22,819 nucleotides of DNA from an uncultured Oscillospiraceae bacterium (GTDB lineage Bacteria > Bacillota > Clostridia > Oscillospirales > Acutalibacteraceae). Below are positions 13,453-20,477 of this stretch, in pieces. How positions within the stretch are numbered: position 1 is the stretch's first letter; each line of letters starts with the position of its first letter. The notes under the pieces were generated by a model. That model ran no database searches, was not told the DNA's origin, and saw only the letters and a program-made list of their open reading frames with translations. Made by a program: the position numbers and the translations under genes. The stretch is taken from the NCBI GenBank assembly GCA_900554775.1, contig USIK01000004.1, positions 1 through 22,819 on the forward strand, given 5' to 3'.

Positions 13453-13803
13453 TCATAAAATCCCTTGACTTTTTAAAAGCGGCAAAATACGCAAAATTTT
13501 CAAAATATGCGAAGAGCTTTCCAGCTTTTTTCTTTTTTCTTCAGAAAGCAACGGCTTTAACGCTTCCAAAAACCTAGTGTATTTATCATCTTTTTTCAGT
13601 GAGGATAAAATCGGGATTATTTTCATTATCATTTGAAGCATCTCCGGAGAAAAAGGAAACCCGGAAGAGGATTCTTCTGAATTTTCTTTGTCTTCGCATT
13701 GCTCGCCGGAAGAAAGACCCAGCAGACCGGAAATGCTTTGCAAATTGTTCATCATTTCCGGGTCGCTTAGCATATCAGCGATTTTTTCTGTTAGGTCTTC
13801 CAT
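13453..13803 (-). CDS. Small helical protein (second gene of a putative sporulation operon)
   Basis: A 116-residue product with an N-terminal helical part (ADMLSDPEMMNNLQSISGLLG), a Ser/Glu-rich linker at about 33-47, and a helical C-terminus containing RFLEALKPLLSEEKRKKLES and ILRILPLLKSQG. The combination of an early DPEMM-type helix and a late LKPLLSEEKRKKL helix recurs, as I recall, in unnamed proteins of Oscillospiraceae. Function unknown. Its GGAGGT lies inside the last codons of the upstream gene (13807-14052), whose stop precedes this ATG by only three bases, so the two are translationally coupled. It is cytoplasmic by appearance, with no signal or membrane segment. Confidence 0.75.
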   Translation of the reverse strand: MEDLTEKIADMLSDPEMMNNLQSISGLLGLSSGEQCEDKENSEESSSGFPFSPEMLQMIMKIIPILSSLKKDDKYTRFLEALKPLLSEEKRKKLESSSHILKILRILPLLKSQGIL

Positions 13804-13806
13804 TGT

Positions 13807-14052
13807 TTATTTACCTCCGAGAAATTTTTTAAGAAGGGCCTGTGCTTGCGGGGTAGAAAGGAGTTTCATCGCGGATTCTTTATTCGAAAGGACTTTTTGA
13901 ACTTTCTGAGCGTCAGTTTTACCGAGATTTTTCATTATGCCTGAAACATCGCCGCTGTCAATAGCTTTTTTTATCTGCTCCGGCGTCATGCCCATTTTCT
14001 TTTCGGCTTCTTTCAACATTTCAGGACTAATTTTGTCGGAATCTTTTTGCAT
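13807..14052 (-). CDS. Small helical protein (first gene of a putative sporulation operon)
   Basis: An 81-residue protein made of short helices: ISPEMLKEAEKKMGMTPEQI at the start, AIDSGDVSGIMKNLGKTD in the middle, AMKLLSTPQAQALLKKFLGGK at the end. No cysteine, signal peptide or membrane segment. Start ATG at 14052 with CGGAGGAA about eight bases upstream. Its final codons CTC GGA GGT AAA TAA contain the binding site of the next gene. The family is not one I can name. The promoter (14101-14129) has the same layout as that of spoIIID, so expression in the mother cell during sporulation is a reasonable inference, untested. Confidence 0.75.
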   Translation of the reverse strand: MQKDSDKISPEMLKEAEKKMGMTPEQIKKAIDSGDVSGIMKNLGKTDAQKVQKVLSNKESAMKLLSTPQAQALLKKFLGGK

Positions 14053-14100
14053 ACAAATTCCTCCGTAAATAATTATTTCCTACAAATTGTAGGCTTAGAA

Positions 14101-14129
14101 ATTTATATGACCCTAAAAAGACTTATATG
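14101..14129 (-). promoter_or_regulatory. Sigma-E-like promoter of the three-gene operon
   Basis: Minus strand CATATAAGT (14121-14129) and CATATAAAT (14101-14109), 13 bp between the two CATATAA cores, the same spacing as before spoIIID. A short inverted repeat, tacaaattgta (14081-14091), lies between promoter and gene. Confidence 0.45.
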
Positions 14130-14202
14130 AAAGCAATCTGTAATGAATATTTAATAAGGGAGAAAATTCAATAAAAAAATATTTAATTTTTACAAAAATA
14201 AG

Positions 14203-14230
14203 TTGACACTATATAAATCTTATGTATAAT
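14203..14230 (+). promoter_or_regulatory. Promoter of the Nif11-like gene
   Basis: TTGACA (14203-14208), 16 bp, TATAAT (14225-14230): consensus hexamers, the strongest housekeeping promoter in the window. Predicted start about 14237, leader about 54 bases. Confidence 0.85.
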
Positions 14231-14290
14231 TAAGTGTAATTAAAACATTTGAAAGGTGGGTGAAAGGGGAGCGAAGACTCTCTTGAAATT

Positions 14291-14605
14291 ATGCAAAAAG
14301 CTGAACTTGAAAAAGTTTTATCCGATGAAAACTTTGTTGAAGCGCTTTTAAGCGCAAGAAGCGGGGAAGAAATGAAGGTTTTACTCGCGAAAAAGGGAAT
14401 AGTTTTAAAAGAAGAAGACCTAGGAACTTTCTCGGGAATTTTGGCCGATGTGCTTGAAAAAAGGATAATTGAAAAAGAAATGATGCGAGTTGTAGGCGGC
14501 AAAAACGAAGTGATAATAAGAGAAGAAATAATTTTAAGCAACCCAAAACTTGACGAAAAAATCAGGAATCTTCACACTTGGCTTTCAGAAGTATTTAATA
14601 AATAA
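14291..14605 (+). CDS. Nif11-leader-like small protein with Gly-Gly motif
   Basis: The 104-residue product begins with a helical region that resembles Nif11-type leader peptides of ribosomally made, modified peptides: ELEKVLSDENFVEALLSARS (5-24), then EEMKVLLAKKGIVLKEEDL (26-44), matching the family pattern of an acidic helix, a 'sp.E..aLlke.Gi.l..ee' turn and a second helix. MMRVVGG then places a double glycine at about residues 69-70, where such leaders are cleaved. The following 34 or so residues (KNEVIIREEI and on) have no Cys and little Ser/Thr, unlike most modified core peptides, and no modification enzyme is nearby, so a free-standing Nif11-domain protein is as likely as a precursor. 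The ATG lacks a well-spaced binding site: GGGGAG is 19 bases away, and no alternative in-frame ATG, GTG or TTG exists before a stop. Confidence 0.7.
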   Translation: MQKAELEKVLSDENFVEALLSARSGEEMKVLLAKKGIVLKEEDLGTFSGILADVLEKRIIEKEMMRVVGGKNEVIIREEIILSNPKLDEKIRNLHTWLSEVFNK

Positions 14606-14624
14606 ACCACCTAGTCAAACTAAC

Positions 14625-14647
14625 ATTCCTCCGGCTGTGCCGGAATT
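14625..14647 (+). terminator. Short hairpin after the Nif11-like gene
   Basis: ccggc (14631-14635) and gccgg (14639-14643) pair with a three-base loop and weak flanking pairs; only three T follow. It probably works together with the next hairpin. Confidence 0.4.
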
Positions 14648-14651
14648 TGCA

Positions 14652-14695
14652 CAAAAAAATCCGCCAATATTTCGTTGGCGGAATTAATTTTTATT
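14652..14695. terminator. Bidirectional terminator between the Nif11-like gene and the LRR cluster
   Basis: Perfect 8 bp stem tccgccaa (14660-14667) / ttggcgga (14675-14682). A seven-A run at 14653-14659 gives the T-tail on the minus strand; aattaattttta gives it on the plus strand. Similar TCCGCC hairpins follow other members of the LRR family. Confidence 0.8.
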
Positions 14696-15974
14696 ATTTT
14701 AAAAATTCCTTGTAAGCATAAAAACCTTGCATAAATTCGCTTAAACTATTATAAACATGGCCGTCAAGTATAATGCGTCTTAAACTTGTGCAGCCCTCAA
14801 AGGCGTTTTCTTCTATGCTAGTAACAGAACCAGGAATAGAAATATCTTTTAAATTCTCGCAATCTTTAAAAGTGTTTTTTTCTATGCTTGTAATAGAATA
14901 GGGGATCCATATCCTATCTAGACTTTTGCAGCCTTCAAAAGCGCTTTTTCCTATACTTGTGACAGAGTTTGGAATATTCACTCCTTTTAACTTTTCGCAA
15001 CCTTTGAAAGCGCTTTTCCCTATGCTTGTAGTGGAGCGCGGAATGCTTACACCTTCTAAATTTTTGCAATTTTCAAAAGTATGGTTTTCTATTTTCGTAA
15101 TAGAGCTAGAAAGGCCAATCCACTCCATTTTTTCGCAGCCTTTAAAAGCACTTTTTCCTATGCTTGTAACGGAATATAAAGTACCCACACCTTCTAAATT
15201 TTTGCAGCCTTCAAAGGCATGTTTACCTATACTTATAACTGAAGATGACACTGAAGCAATCTCTAAACTATCGTTATTTTGAAAGGCATAATCTCCTATA
15301 TGGGTAACACCCATCTCATCTGGATTAAAATAGTCATTTATAATTGGCACAACAGCTTCATCAAACCCATAATTCATCATTAACATATTATATCTAAACG
15401 CACAACATATTGAATTTCTGCTGCTGTATGGCGGGGCAAACAAGAACGTTATTTCTTTACCATCTGATGTAAATGTAATGCGGCAACCATTAAGAGGATT
15501 TTCTTCGTTAATTTCTATTTCACGGTTCCATTCTTCGGCGTAGCTTCTATGGCCGTTAACAATTTTATTATACCTTAAAACCGTTTCAAACTGATCCGGA
15601 TTAAAAGAACCCGGAAGATAAATCATTTTTTTGACTTTATCGTTAGGGAATGTTGAAATAAAATCGTCTTTGAATTTGCTGATATAGCAAGTTTCAAGCA
15701 CAGGGAAAGCACCGAGTTTTTTCCTTGAATTAATTTCCACAGGGTTATAATGAAACTTCGCCGCGATGTCTTTGTATTTTGTATTTACCATCACCAAATT
15801 GGCCATATCTTCAAATTTTTTGAAATATTTTGCAACGATCATGGCATTGTAACCATCAAGGCGGCCTCTTCCATTATTTTCCCCAGGTGGTGCGCAAAAT
15901 GCTGATGGCACAGCCGAAAGAATTCCAGCCACACAAAGGGCAGTGGCAGCCGTTTTTTTGATAAATTTCTTCAC
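14694..15974 (-). CDS. Secreted LRR_5 (BspA-type) protein with F-box-like head, copy 1
   Basis: A 426-residue secreted protein, the most downstream of six paralogues. Residues 1-28 are a signal peptide (basic KKFIKK, hydrophobic core, end PSAFCA). Residues 38-83 form the conserved helical head, LDGYNAMIVAKYFKKFEDM then LVMVNTKYKDIAAKFHYNPV. A mixed domain follows to about 215, with the block FISTFPNDKVKKMIYLPGSF and NPLNGCRITFTSDGKEITFLF. Residues 221-400 hold eight 23-residue repeats of the LRR_5 type (VTSIGKSAFKGC, L, xxIxIP). A C-terminal cap, VYNSLSEFMQGFYAYKE, ends the protein. BspA-like repeats mediate binding to host or other cells in several bacteria. There is no LPXTG, SLH or membrane anchor, so it is released or held by an unknown means. 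GTG start, AAGGAAGG 10 to 17 bases upstream. Confidence 0.88.
   Translation of the reverse strand: MKKFIKKTAATALCVAGILSAVPSAFCAPPGENNGRGRLDGYNAMIVAKYFKKFEDMANLVMVNTKYKDIAAKFHYNPVEINSRKKLGAFPVLETCYISKFKDDFISTFPNDKVKKMIYLPGSFNPDQFETVLRYNKIVNGHRSYAEEWNREIEINEENPLNGCRITFTSDGKEITFLFAPPYSSRNSICCAFRYNMLMMNYGFDEAVVPIINDYFNPDEMGVTHIGDYAFQNNDSLEIASVSSSVISIGKHAFEGCKNLEGVGTLYSVTSIGKSAFKGCEKMEWIGLSSSITKIENHTFENCKNLEGVSIPRSTTSIGKSAFKGCEKLKGVNIPNSVTSIGKSAFEGCKSLDRIWIPYSITSIEKNTFKDCENLKDISIPGSVTSIEENAFEGCTSLRRIILDGHVYNSLSEFMQGFYAYKEFLK
14775..15314 (-). repeat. LRR_5 repeat array of copy 1 (8 units of about 69 bp)
   Basis: Coding repeats of period 69 bp (23 codons), each carrying ATAGG.. followed by a GC-TT-CAA type core for IGKSAF. 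The units at residues 316-362 are the most alike, suggesting recent unit duplication. Confidence 0.8.
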
Positions 15975-16011
15975 TAAAAACTTCCTTCCTTTTTACTTCA
16001 TAACATTTTTA

Positions 16012-16040
16012 ATTTTAACTAAACATTCTTATTTTTTCAA
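16012..16040 (-). promoter_or_regulatory. Promoter of LRR copy 1
   Basis: Minus strand TTGAAA (16035-16040), 17 bp, TAAAAT (16012-16017). The leader and binding site are almost the same as those of copy 2. Confidence 0.65.
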
Positions 16041-16106
16041 CTTCTTTTAATAAAATTTTATTAATAACAAAATTCGTCAGCGTTTCATTAGCGGATTTAA
16101 AGTTTG

Positions 16107-17456
16107 TTATTTGTGAGCTTCTCTATAAGCCTTAAAGGCCCGCATAAAACTTTCCACGCTTTCATAAGTATTGCCACCGAACTCTATATGGTTCAAGCTT
16201 TCGCAACCTACAAATACACTATCGTCTATATCTACAACAGAAGTAGGAATAGTAATGCTTTCTAAGTTTGAGCACCTACAAAAAGTTCTCTCTCCTAAAT
16301 TTTTAACAGAATTTGGAATAACAATTCTTTCTAAACTAAAGCAACAATCAAAAGCGCCTCTGCCTATAGTCGTAACAGAATCCGGAATATGAACTTTAAT
16401 TAAATCATTGCAGCCCTCAAAGGCGTATGTGCCTATGCTTGTAACAGAGCTTGGAATGTTAATTTCCGTAAGGCCGCACATTGAAAATGTCCACCCTATA
16501 ATGCTCGTGATAGTGTTTGGGAGAGTGATGTTTTTTAACCTCCAGCAATTTGAAAATGCACCTTCTCCTATGCTCGTAACAGAATTTGGAATATTAATTC
16601 TTTCTAACATGTAGCAATGTTCAAAAGATCTCTCTCCTATGCTCACAACAGAGCTAGGAATAAAAACTTCTTCTAAATGCTGGCACGACCCAAAAGCAAA
16701 TGCTCCTATACTTTTAATGCAATCCGGAAGAGTGATTTTTTCCAAATCCAACCAATCAGAAAAAGCATATTCGCCTATGCTTGTAACATGCTGCGGAATA
16801 TAAAAAAAATCTAAAAACAAATCAATAAATTCATCTAACCCACAATCGCACATAAGACTAACACAGTCTTTCACGCAATTTAATCTTGCATCCTTGCATA
16901 CATCGAACAAAAAGACTATTTCTTTATCGCTGGATTGAAATATTAACTTAAAACCATCCATGAAGCCATCTTTTTTAACATCCAGATAGCATCCCCAATC
17001 CTCGTTATATTTGCCATTTCCATCAAGTATTCCGTTTTCTTTCATGATTTTCTTAAAGTCAAATCCATTAAATGACCCCGGAAGATAAAGTAACCTGCTA
17101 ATGCCTTCAGGAAATGTATAAACAAAATTTGGTGACCCATATTCTTCCATACGGTAAGTTTCCATTTTAGGGAAAATAGCCAGTTGTTTTTCTGGGTCAA
17201 TTTCCACAGGATTGTAATGGTACTTTTCCATGATCTGTCTATATTTTTTATTAGTCATTACTAAATTTTGAAAGTCTTCAATTCTTTCAAAATATTTCCC
17301 AACAATCATAGCGCTGTGGCCATCAAGGCGGCCTCTGCCATTAACTAGAGTGTTGTTAACCATTCCATACGGCGCACAAAATGCTGGCGGCACCGCCGAG
17401 AAAATTCCAGCCACCAAAAGGGCAGTGGCAACCGCTTTTTTAATAAATCTTTTCAC
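16107..17456 (-). CDS. Secreted LRR_5 protein with F-box-like head, copy 2
   Basis: A 449-residue paralogue with the same order of parts as copy 1. Signal peptide 1-28 (ending PPAFCA), helical head about 43-87 (LDGHSAMIVGKYFERIEDF, then LVMTNKKYRQIMEKYHYNPV), middle domain with FVYTFPEGISRLLYLPGSF. The repeats run from 221 to about 425, nine units such as VTSIGEGAFSNC and VTSIGTYAFEGC, followed by the cap YESVESFMRAFKAYRE. The repeats are more diverged from each other than in copy 5, so this is probably an older copy. The repeat IIGWTFSMC is one residue short on its C-terminal side. GTG start with AAGGAAGG. Only a degenerate version of the family terminator (16073-16096) follows, so some read-through into copy 1 is possible. 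Confidence 0.88.
   Translation of the reverse strand: MKRFIKKAVATALLVAGIFSAVPPAFCAPYGMVNNTLVNGRGRLDGHSAMIVGKYFERIEDFQNLVMTNKKYRQIMEKYHYNPVEIDPEKQLAIFPKMETYRMEEYGSPNFVYTFPEGISRLLYLPGSFNGFDFKKIMKENGILDGNGKYNEDWGCYLDVKKDGFMDGFKLIFQSSDKEIVFLFDVCKDARLNCVKDCVSLMCDCGLDEFIDLFLDFFYIPQHVTSIGEYAFSDWLDLEKITLPDCIKSIGAFAFGSCQHLEEVFIPSSVVSIGERSFEHCYMLERINIPNSVTSIGEGAFSNCWRLKNITLPNTITSIIGWTFSMCGLTEINIPSSVTSIGTYAFEGCNDLIKVHIPDSVTTIGRGAFDCCFSLERIVIPNSVKNLGERTFCRCSNLESITIPTSVVDIDDSVFVGCESLNHIEFGGNTYESVESFMRAFKAYREAHK
16182..16796 (-). repeat. LRR_5 repeat array of copy 2 (9 units)
   Basis: Nine coding units with a 69 bp period (one of 66 bp), residues 221-425 of the protein; largest array in the cluster. Confidence 0.8.
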
Positions 17457-17492
17457 TAAAAACTTCCTTCCTTTTAATTCATAGCATTTCTA

Positions 17493-17521
17493 ATTTTAAC
17501 TAAACCTTTTTATTTTATCAA
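17493..17521 (-). promoter_or_regulatory. Promoter of LRR copy 2
   Basis: Minus strand TTGATA (17516-17521), 17 bp, TAAAAT (17493-17498); spacer and leader match those of copy 1 closely. Confidence 0.65.
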
Positions 17522-17544
17522 CTATTTTTAATATAAACTTATTA

Positions 17545-17580
17545 ACTAAAAAATCCGCCAGTAAAATATCGGCGGATTTG
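17545..17580 (-). terminator. Terminator of the truncated LRR-family gene
   Basis: Perfect stem aaatccgcc (17551-17559) / ggcggattt (17571-17579) with a T-run on the minus strand from the A-run at 17548-17553. Confidence 0.8.
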
Positions 17581-17599
17581 ATATTTAAAATACCGTGCA

Positions 17600-18166
17600 T
17601 TATACCTTTGAATTAGCGACAAGAGTTCCACTTCCAAGCGGGATGATAGCATCTTTTAATTTATAGTGCTTCATGAATCTATTGTAATCTTCTATGCTTG
17701 TGAAGCCCTGGTCAGCGCACGGGTCAAAGAAAAACACTATCTCTTTGTCATCACAGGAAAAAGCAACGTGGCAGCCATTTCTAGGGCCTCCAGCGTTAAT
17801 TTCCAGTCTACGGTACCAATTTCTATTGTATTTTTCATGTTTATCAATAATTTTGTTTGCAGTCATGACTTTTCTGAAATCATATTTGTTAAAGGAATCT
17901 TTGTAATAAATCATTCTTTCGACATTTTCAGGAAATGTGAAAACAAATTCTCCATACGTGCGCTTTTGCGCAATATAGGGTCGCTTGTAAGGGGAGACGC
18001 ACAATCTGCCATTAGAATTAGTCCTTAAAGGTTCGAAATTGTAAATATCGGCTAATTCTGCTTCGCTTTCAACTTTAGGAGGTGCACCAAACGCCAAAGG
18101 CGCTGCTGAAAAAATTCCAGCGGCTAAAAGGGTAGAGGCTGCTGTTTTTCTAACAAACTTCTTCAT
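17600..18166 (-). CDS. Truncated secreted member of the LRR family, no repeats (copy 3)
   Basis: This 188-residue protein has the family signal peptide (KKFVRKTAAS, end PLAFGA) but then lacks most of the helical head: only YNFEPLRTNS remains where the others have YHYNPV. The middle domain is kept (FVFTFPENVERMIYYKDSF, DFRKVMTANKIIDKHEKYNR, NGCHVAFSCDDKEIVFFFDP). It stops at AIIPLGSGTLVANSKV, exactly where the LRR array begins in the others. The frame is intact and it has its own promoter, a GAGAGTG binding site and a perfect terminator, so it is probably expressed as a repeat-free secreted protein rather than a dead remnant. The conserved middle domain may thus have a function on its own. Confidence 0.82.
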   Translation of the reverse strand: MKKFVRKTAASTLLAAGIFSAAPLAFGAPPKVESEAELADIYNFEPLRTNSNGRLCVSPYKRPYIAQKRTYGEFVFTFPENVERMIYYKDSFNKYDFRKVMTANKIIDKHEKYNRNWYRRLEINAGGPRNGCHVAFSCDDKEIVFFFDPCADQGFTSIEDYNRFMKHYKLKDAIIPLGSGTLVANSKV

Positions 18167-18203
18167 TAAAAATCACTCTCTTTTTTAGCATATTACATTT
18201 CAA

Positions 18204-18232
18204 ACTCTAATATAACACCTTTAGTTTGTCAA
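18204..18232 (-). promoter_or_regulatory. Promoter of copy 3
   Basis: Minus strand TTGACA (18227-18232), 17 bp, TAGAGT (18204-18209). The -35 and following bases (gacaaacta) match those of copies 5 and 6. Confidence 0.55.
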
Positions 18233-18255
18233 TCGTTTTACCAGCATTCCATCAA

Positions 18256-18289
18256 GCAAAAAAATCCGCCAGCACTCATGCCAGCGGAC
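18256..18289 (-). terminator. Terminator after LRR copy 4
   Basis: tccgc (18265-18269) pairs with gcgga (18284-18288), with an imperfect inner stem (gc/gc), and the A-run 18258-18264 gives the T-tail. It lies about 67 bases past the stop. The 3' untranslated stretch 18295-18340 is similar to that of copy 6 (20521-20560). Confidence 0.65.
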
Positions 18290-18355
18290 CTACTATTTTC
18301 ATTATTTAAACTTAAACATGTTAAAAACAAATCACTTTAAAACTATATCCAAAAT

Positions 18356-19348
18356 TTATTTCTGGCTTGCTCTGTAGGCATTAAAAGCCGCCATAAAGTT
18401 TCCTACGCTATCATAAACATTACCATTAAATTCTATATGATTTAAACTTGAGCATCCAGCAAAAGCAGTGTTATTTATATATTTAACAGAACTCGGGATT
18501 TTAATTGCCTTTAAAGAATAGCAATTGTAAAATGCAAATTCTCCTATGTTTTCAATGGAATCAGGAATATTAATATTTTTTAAACCATTGCAGTAATAAA
18601 AAGCACCGTCGCCTATATTTTTAACACCATTAGAAATTTTAACATTCTTTAAAGAAATGCAGCCATAAAAAGCGCTATTCCCAACACCTTTAAAATTGTT
18701 TGAGATAGAAACATCATCTGACAGCGGTATCATACCTTTATATACTCCACAATTGCTCAAAAAGGCATTATATCTTTTTAATTCCACTAAACTTCCATCA
18801 GAACTTGGGTCAAACACAAATATTATTTTTCTGTCTCCATGCGTGAATATAAGGCGGCAACCATTCATAGGGTTATCATCGTTAAGCTTTACATCACGAT
18901 GCCAATCTAAAAGGGAATCCTTAAAATAGCCTTCAATTTTATTGATTTCCAAAACCCTTTTAAAATTAGTTATATTAAATGAGCCAGGGAGATAAAGCAT
19001 GGTTTTGACATTATCATTAGGGAATGTATCAACAAATTTTTCTTCATTTTCGCCAACACGGTAAGTTACCAATGAAGGGAACATCTCGTACTGATCTTTT
19101 GAACTAATTTTCACAGGGTTAAAGTAATATTTCTCAGTTAGGTCTCCATATTTTTTATTTGCCATTGCCAAATTTTGAAAATCTTTAACGCTGTTAAAGT
19201 ACTTCCCAACGATCATAATGTGAAATGGATCAATATGTCCTCTTTCATTATTTTTCCCATCTGGTGTACAAAATGCTGAAGGCATTGCTGAAAGAATTCC
19301 AAACACTGAAAGTGTAGTAGCCGCTGTTTTTTTAACAAAATTTTTCAT
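18356..19348 (-). CDS. Secreted LRR_5 protein with F-box-like head, copy 4
   Basis: A 330-residue paralogue. Signal peptide 1-27 (KNFVKKTAATTLSVFGILS, end PSAFCT), head about 39-83 (IDPFHIMIVGKYFNSVKDF, LAMANKKYGDLTEKYYFNPV), middle domain with FVDTFPNDNVKTMLYLPGSF and MNGCRLIFTHGDRKIIFVFD. Only four repeats follow (218-305; VGNSAFYGC, IGDGAFYYC, IGEFAFYNC, INNTAFAGC), then the cap YDSVGNFMAAFNAYRA. An upstream in-frame ATG 12 codons earlier lies inside the preceding gene; the ATG at 19348 is chosen because AAAGGA stands nine bases before it and it starts the conserved signal peptide. It begins only 20 bases after the stop of copy 5 and has no promoter of its own, so the two form an operon. 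Confidence 0.87.
   Translation of the reverse strand: MKNFVKKTAATTLSVFGILSAMPSAFCTPDGKNNERGHIDPFHIMIVGKYFNSVKDFQNLAMANKKYGDLTEKYYFNPVKISSKDQYEMFPSLVTYRVGENEEKFVDTFPNDNVKTMLYLPGSFNITNFKRVLEINKIEGYFKDSLLDWHRDVKLNDDNPMNGCRLIFTHGDRKIIFVFDPSSDGSLVELKRYNAFLSNCGVYKGMIPLSDDVSISNNFKGVGNSAFYGCISLKNVKISNGVKNIGDGAFYYCNGLKNINIPDSIENIGEFAFYNCYSLKAIKIPSSVKYINNTAFAGCSSLNHIEFNGNVYDSVGNFMAAFNAYRASQK
18434..18697 (-). repeat. LRR_5 repeat array of copy 4 (4 units)
   Basis: Four coding units with a 69 bp period, rich in Tyr and Asn at variable positions. Confidence 0.75.
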
Positions 19349-19379
19349 TGAACCATTTCCTTTCTTTTTTAACATATTA
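19316..19379 (-). repeat. 64 bp direct repeat, leader and signal-peptide start (second copy at 20341-20404)
   Basis: 19316-19379 and 20341-20404 are identical over 64 bases, covering the leader, binding site and first codons of copies 4 and 5. Identity stops at 19379/20404, where the copy 5 coding sequence takes over on the left and the promoter on the right: the junction of a tandem duplication. Confidence 0.85.
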
Positions 19380-20373
19380 CGCAAAATCCCAATCCCTTAT
19401 TAGCATCATCTATAGCTTTACTAAAACTATCTTTATCGGTGTAAACTTTACCTTTATATTCTATGTGATTTAAATTGTTGCAACCCCAAAAAGCATCCTT
19501 ATCTATATTCGTAACAGAATTTGGAATAGTAATTTCAGTTAAACCTGTGCAACCTTCAAAAGCATTTTCTCCTATACTCTCAACAGATTCTGGAATAGTA
19601 ACTTGAGTTAAACCCGTGCAACCCTTAAAAGCCTTATCTCTTATAATCTTAACAGAACTTGGAATAATAACTTGAGTTAAACCCGTGCAACCCTCAAAAG
19701 CACCATATCCTATACTCTCAACAGATTCTGGAATAGAAAATACCCCAGAAGGCGCTACAGAAGCGGTAGTAAGTTCTTCTCCTACTATTCCACACTCTTT
19801 CAAAAGGCTGTTGTATCCGATCAAACTGGTCAAAACTCCACCAACATATGGATTAAACTTGAAAACTATTTCTTTGTCAGTAGTTTTATTTGTAAATATA
19901 AGTTGACAACCATCCATAGGATTTTCACTTTCAAGTGCAAATTCACGATTCCATTCATCGGCATGGAATAATTTATTCATATATACAACTTCTTCAAATC
20001 TATTCACATTAAAAGAGCCAGGAAGATAAACCAGTCTCATAATTTTCTTATCAGGGAAGGTTGAAACGAAATTTTTTTCAATACGGTAAGTCTCCATGTT
20101 AGGGTAAAGATCCAATTGCTCTTTTGAAGTATTTCCCACAGGGTTAAAATGATATCTATTTAACAAATTTTCATACTTTTTATTTGCCATTTGTAAATTT
20201 TGAAGATCTCCAACGCTGTCAAGGTACTTCCCAACGACCATAATATTAAATGGGTCAATGTGTCCTCTTTCGTTATTTTTCCCATCTGGTGTACAAAATG
20301 CTGAAGGCATTGCTGAAAGAATTCCGAGCACTGAAAGGGCAGTAGCCGCTGTTTTTTTAACAAAATTTTTCAT
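19369..20373 (-). CDS. Secreted LRR_5 protein with F-box-like head, copy 5; end formed by duplication junction
   Basis: A 334-residue paralogue: signal peptide (end PSAFCT), head about 39-78 (IDPFNIMVVGKYLDSVGDL, MANKKYENLLNRYHFNPV), middle domain (FVSTFPDKKIMRLVYLPGSF, MDGCQLIFTNKTTDKEIVF), and four very regular repeats at 212-303 (VESIGYGAFEGC, VESIGENAFEGC). The cap is atypical: after YTDKDSFSKAIDDANKG it ends LGFCVIC, where the others have a Tyr-rich helix. The last codons GTA ATA TGT TAA are the leader bases of the next copy, so the natural 3' end was lost in the duplication. ATG at 20373 is preferred over the ATG nine codons upstream because of AAAGGA nine bases before it. Shares a 73 bp identical block with copy 6. 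Confidence 0.87.
   Translation of the reverse strand: MKNFVKKTAATALSVLGILSAMPSAFCTPDGKNNERGHIDPFNIMVVGKYLDSVGDLQNLQMANKKYENLLNRYHFNPVGNTSKEQLDLYPNMETYRIEKNFVSTFPDKKIMRLVYLPGSFNVNRFEEVVYMNKLFHADEWNREFALESENPMDGCQLIFTNKTTDKEIVFKFNPYVGGVLTSLIGYNSLLKECGIVGEELTTASVAPSGVFSIPESVESIGYGAFEGCTGLTQVIIPSSVKIIRDKAFKGCTGLTQVTIPESVESIGENAFEGCTGLTEITIPNSVTNIDKDAFWGCNNLNHIEYKGKVYTDKDSFSKAIDDANKGLGFCVIC
19465..19740 (-). repeat. LRR_5 repeat array of copy 5 (4 units)
   Basis: Four coding units of 69 bp, nearly alike at DNA level (repeated aacttgagttaaacc..gtgcaacc), which points to recent homogenisation. Confidence 0.8.
19768..19840. repeat. 73 bp block identical to 21223-21295
   Basis: A run of 73 bases without mismatch between copies 5 and 6, coding for LTSLIGYNSLLKECGIVGEE and neighbouring residues, bordered by clearly diverged sequence. 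Consistent with gene conversion or recent duplication. Confidence 0.85.
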
Positions 20374-20412
20374 TGAACCATTTCCTTTCTTTTTTAACAT
20401 ATTATGTAATAT

Positions 20413-20441
20413 ATTTTAACACAATATTTTTAGTTTGTCAA
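20413..20441 (-). promoter_or_regulatory. Promoter of LRR copies 5 and 4
   Basis: Minus strand TTGACA (20436-20441), 17 bp, TAAAAT (20413-20418), 40 bases before the copy 5 ATG. It also has to serve copy 4. Confidence 0.75.
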
Positions 20442-20477
20442 CATTTTGTTAAAATATTTTAACAAAAATTTATTAAT

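Noticed and set aside
14926..15282. 118-codon plus-strand frame opposite the LRR array of copy 1
   Set aside because: Its repetitive translation is the antisense of the 69 bp LRR repeats.
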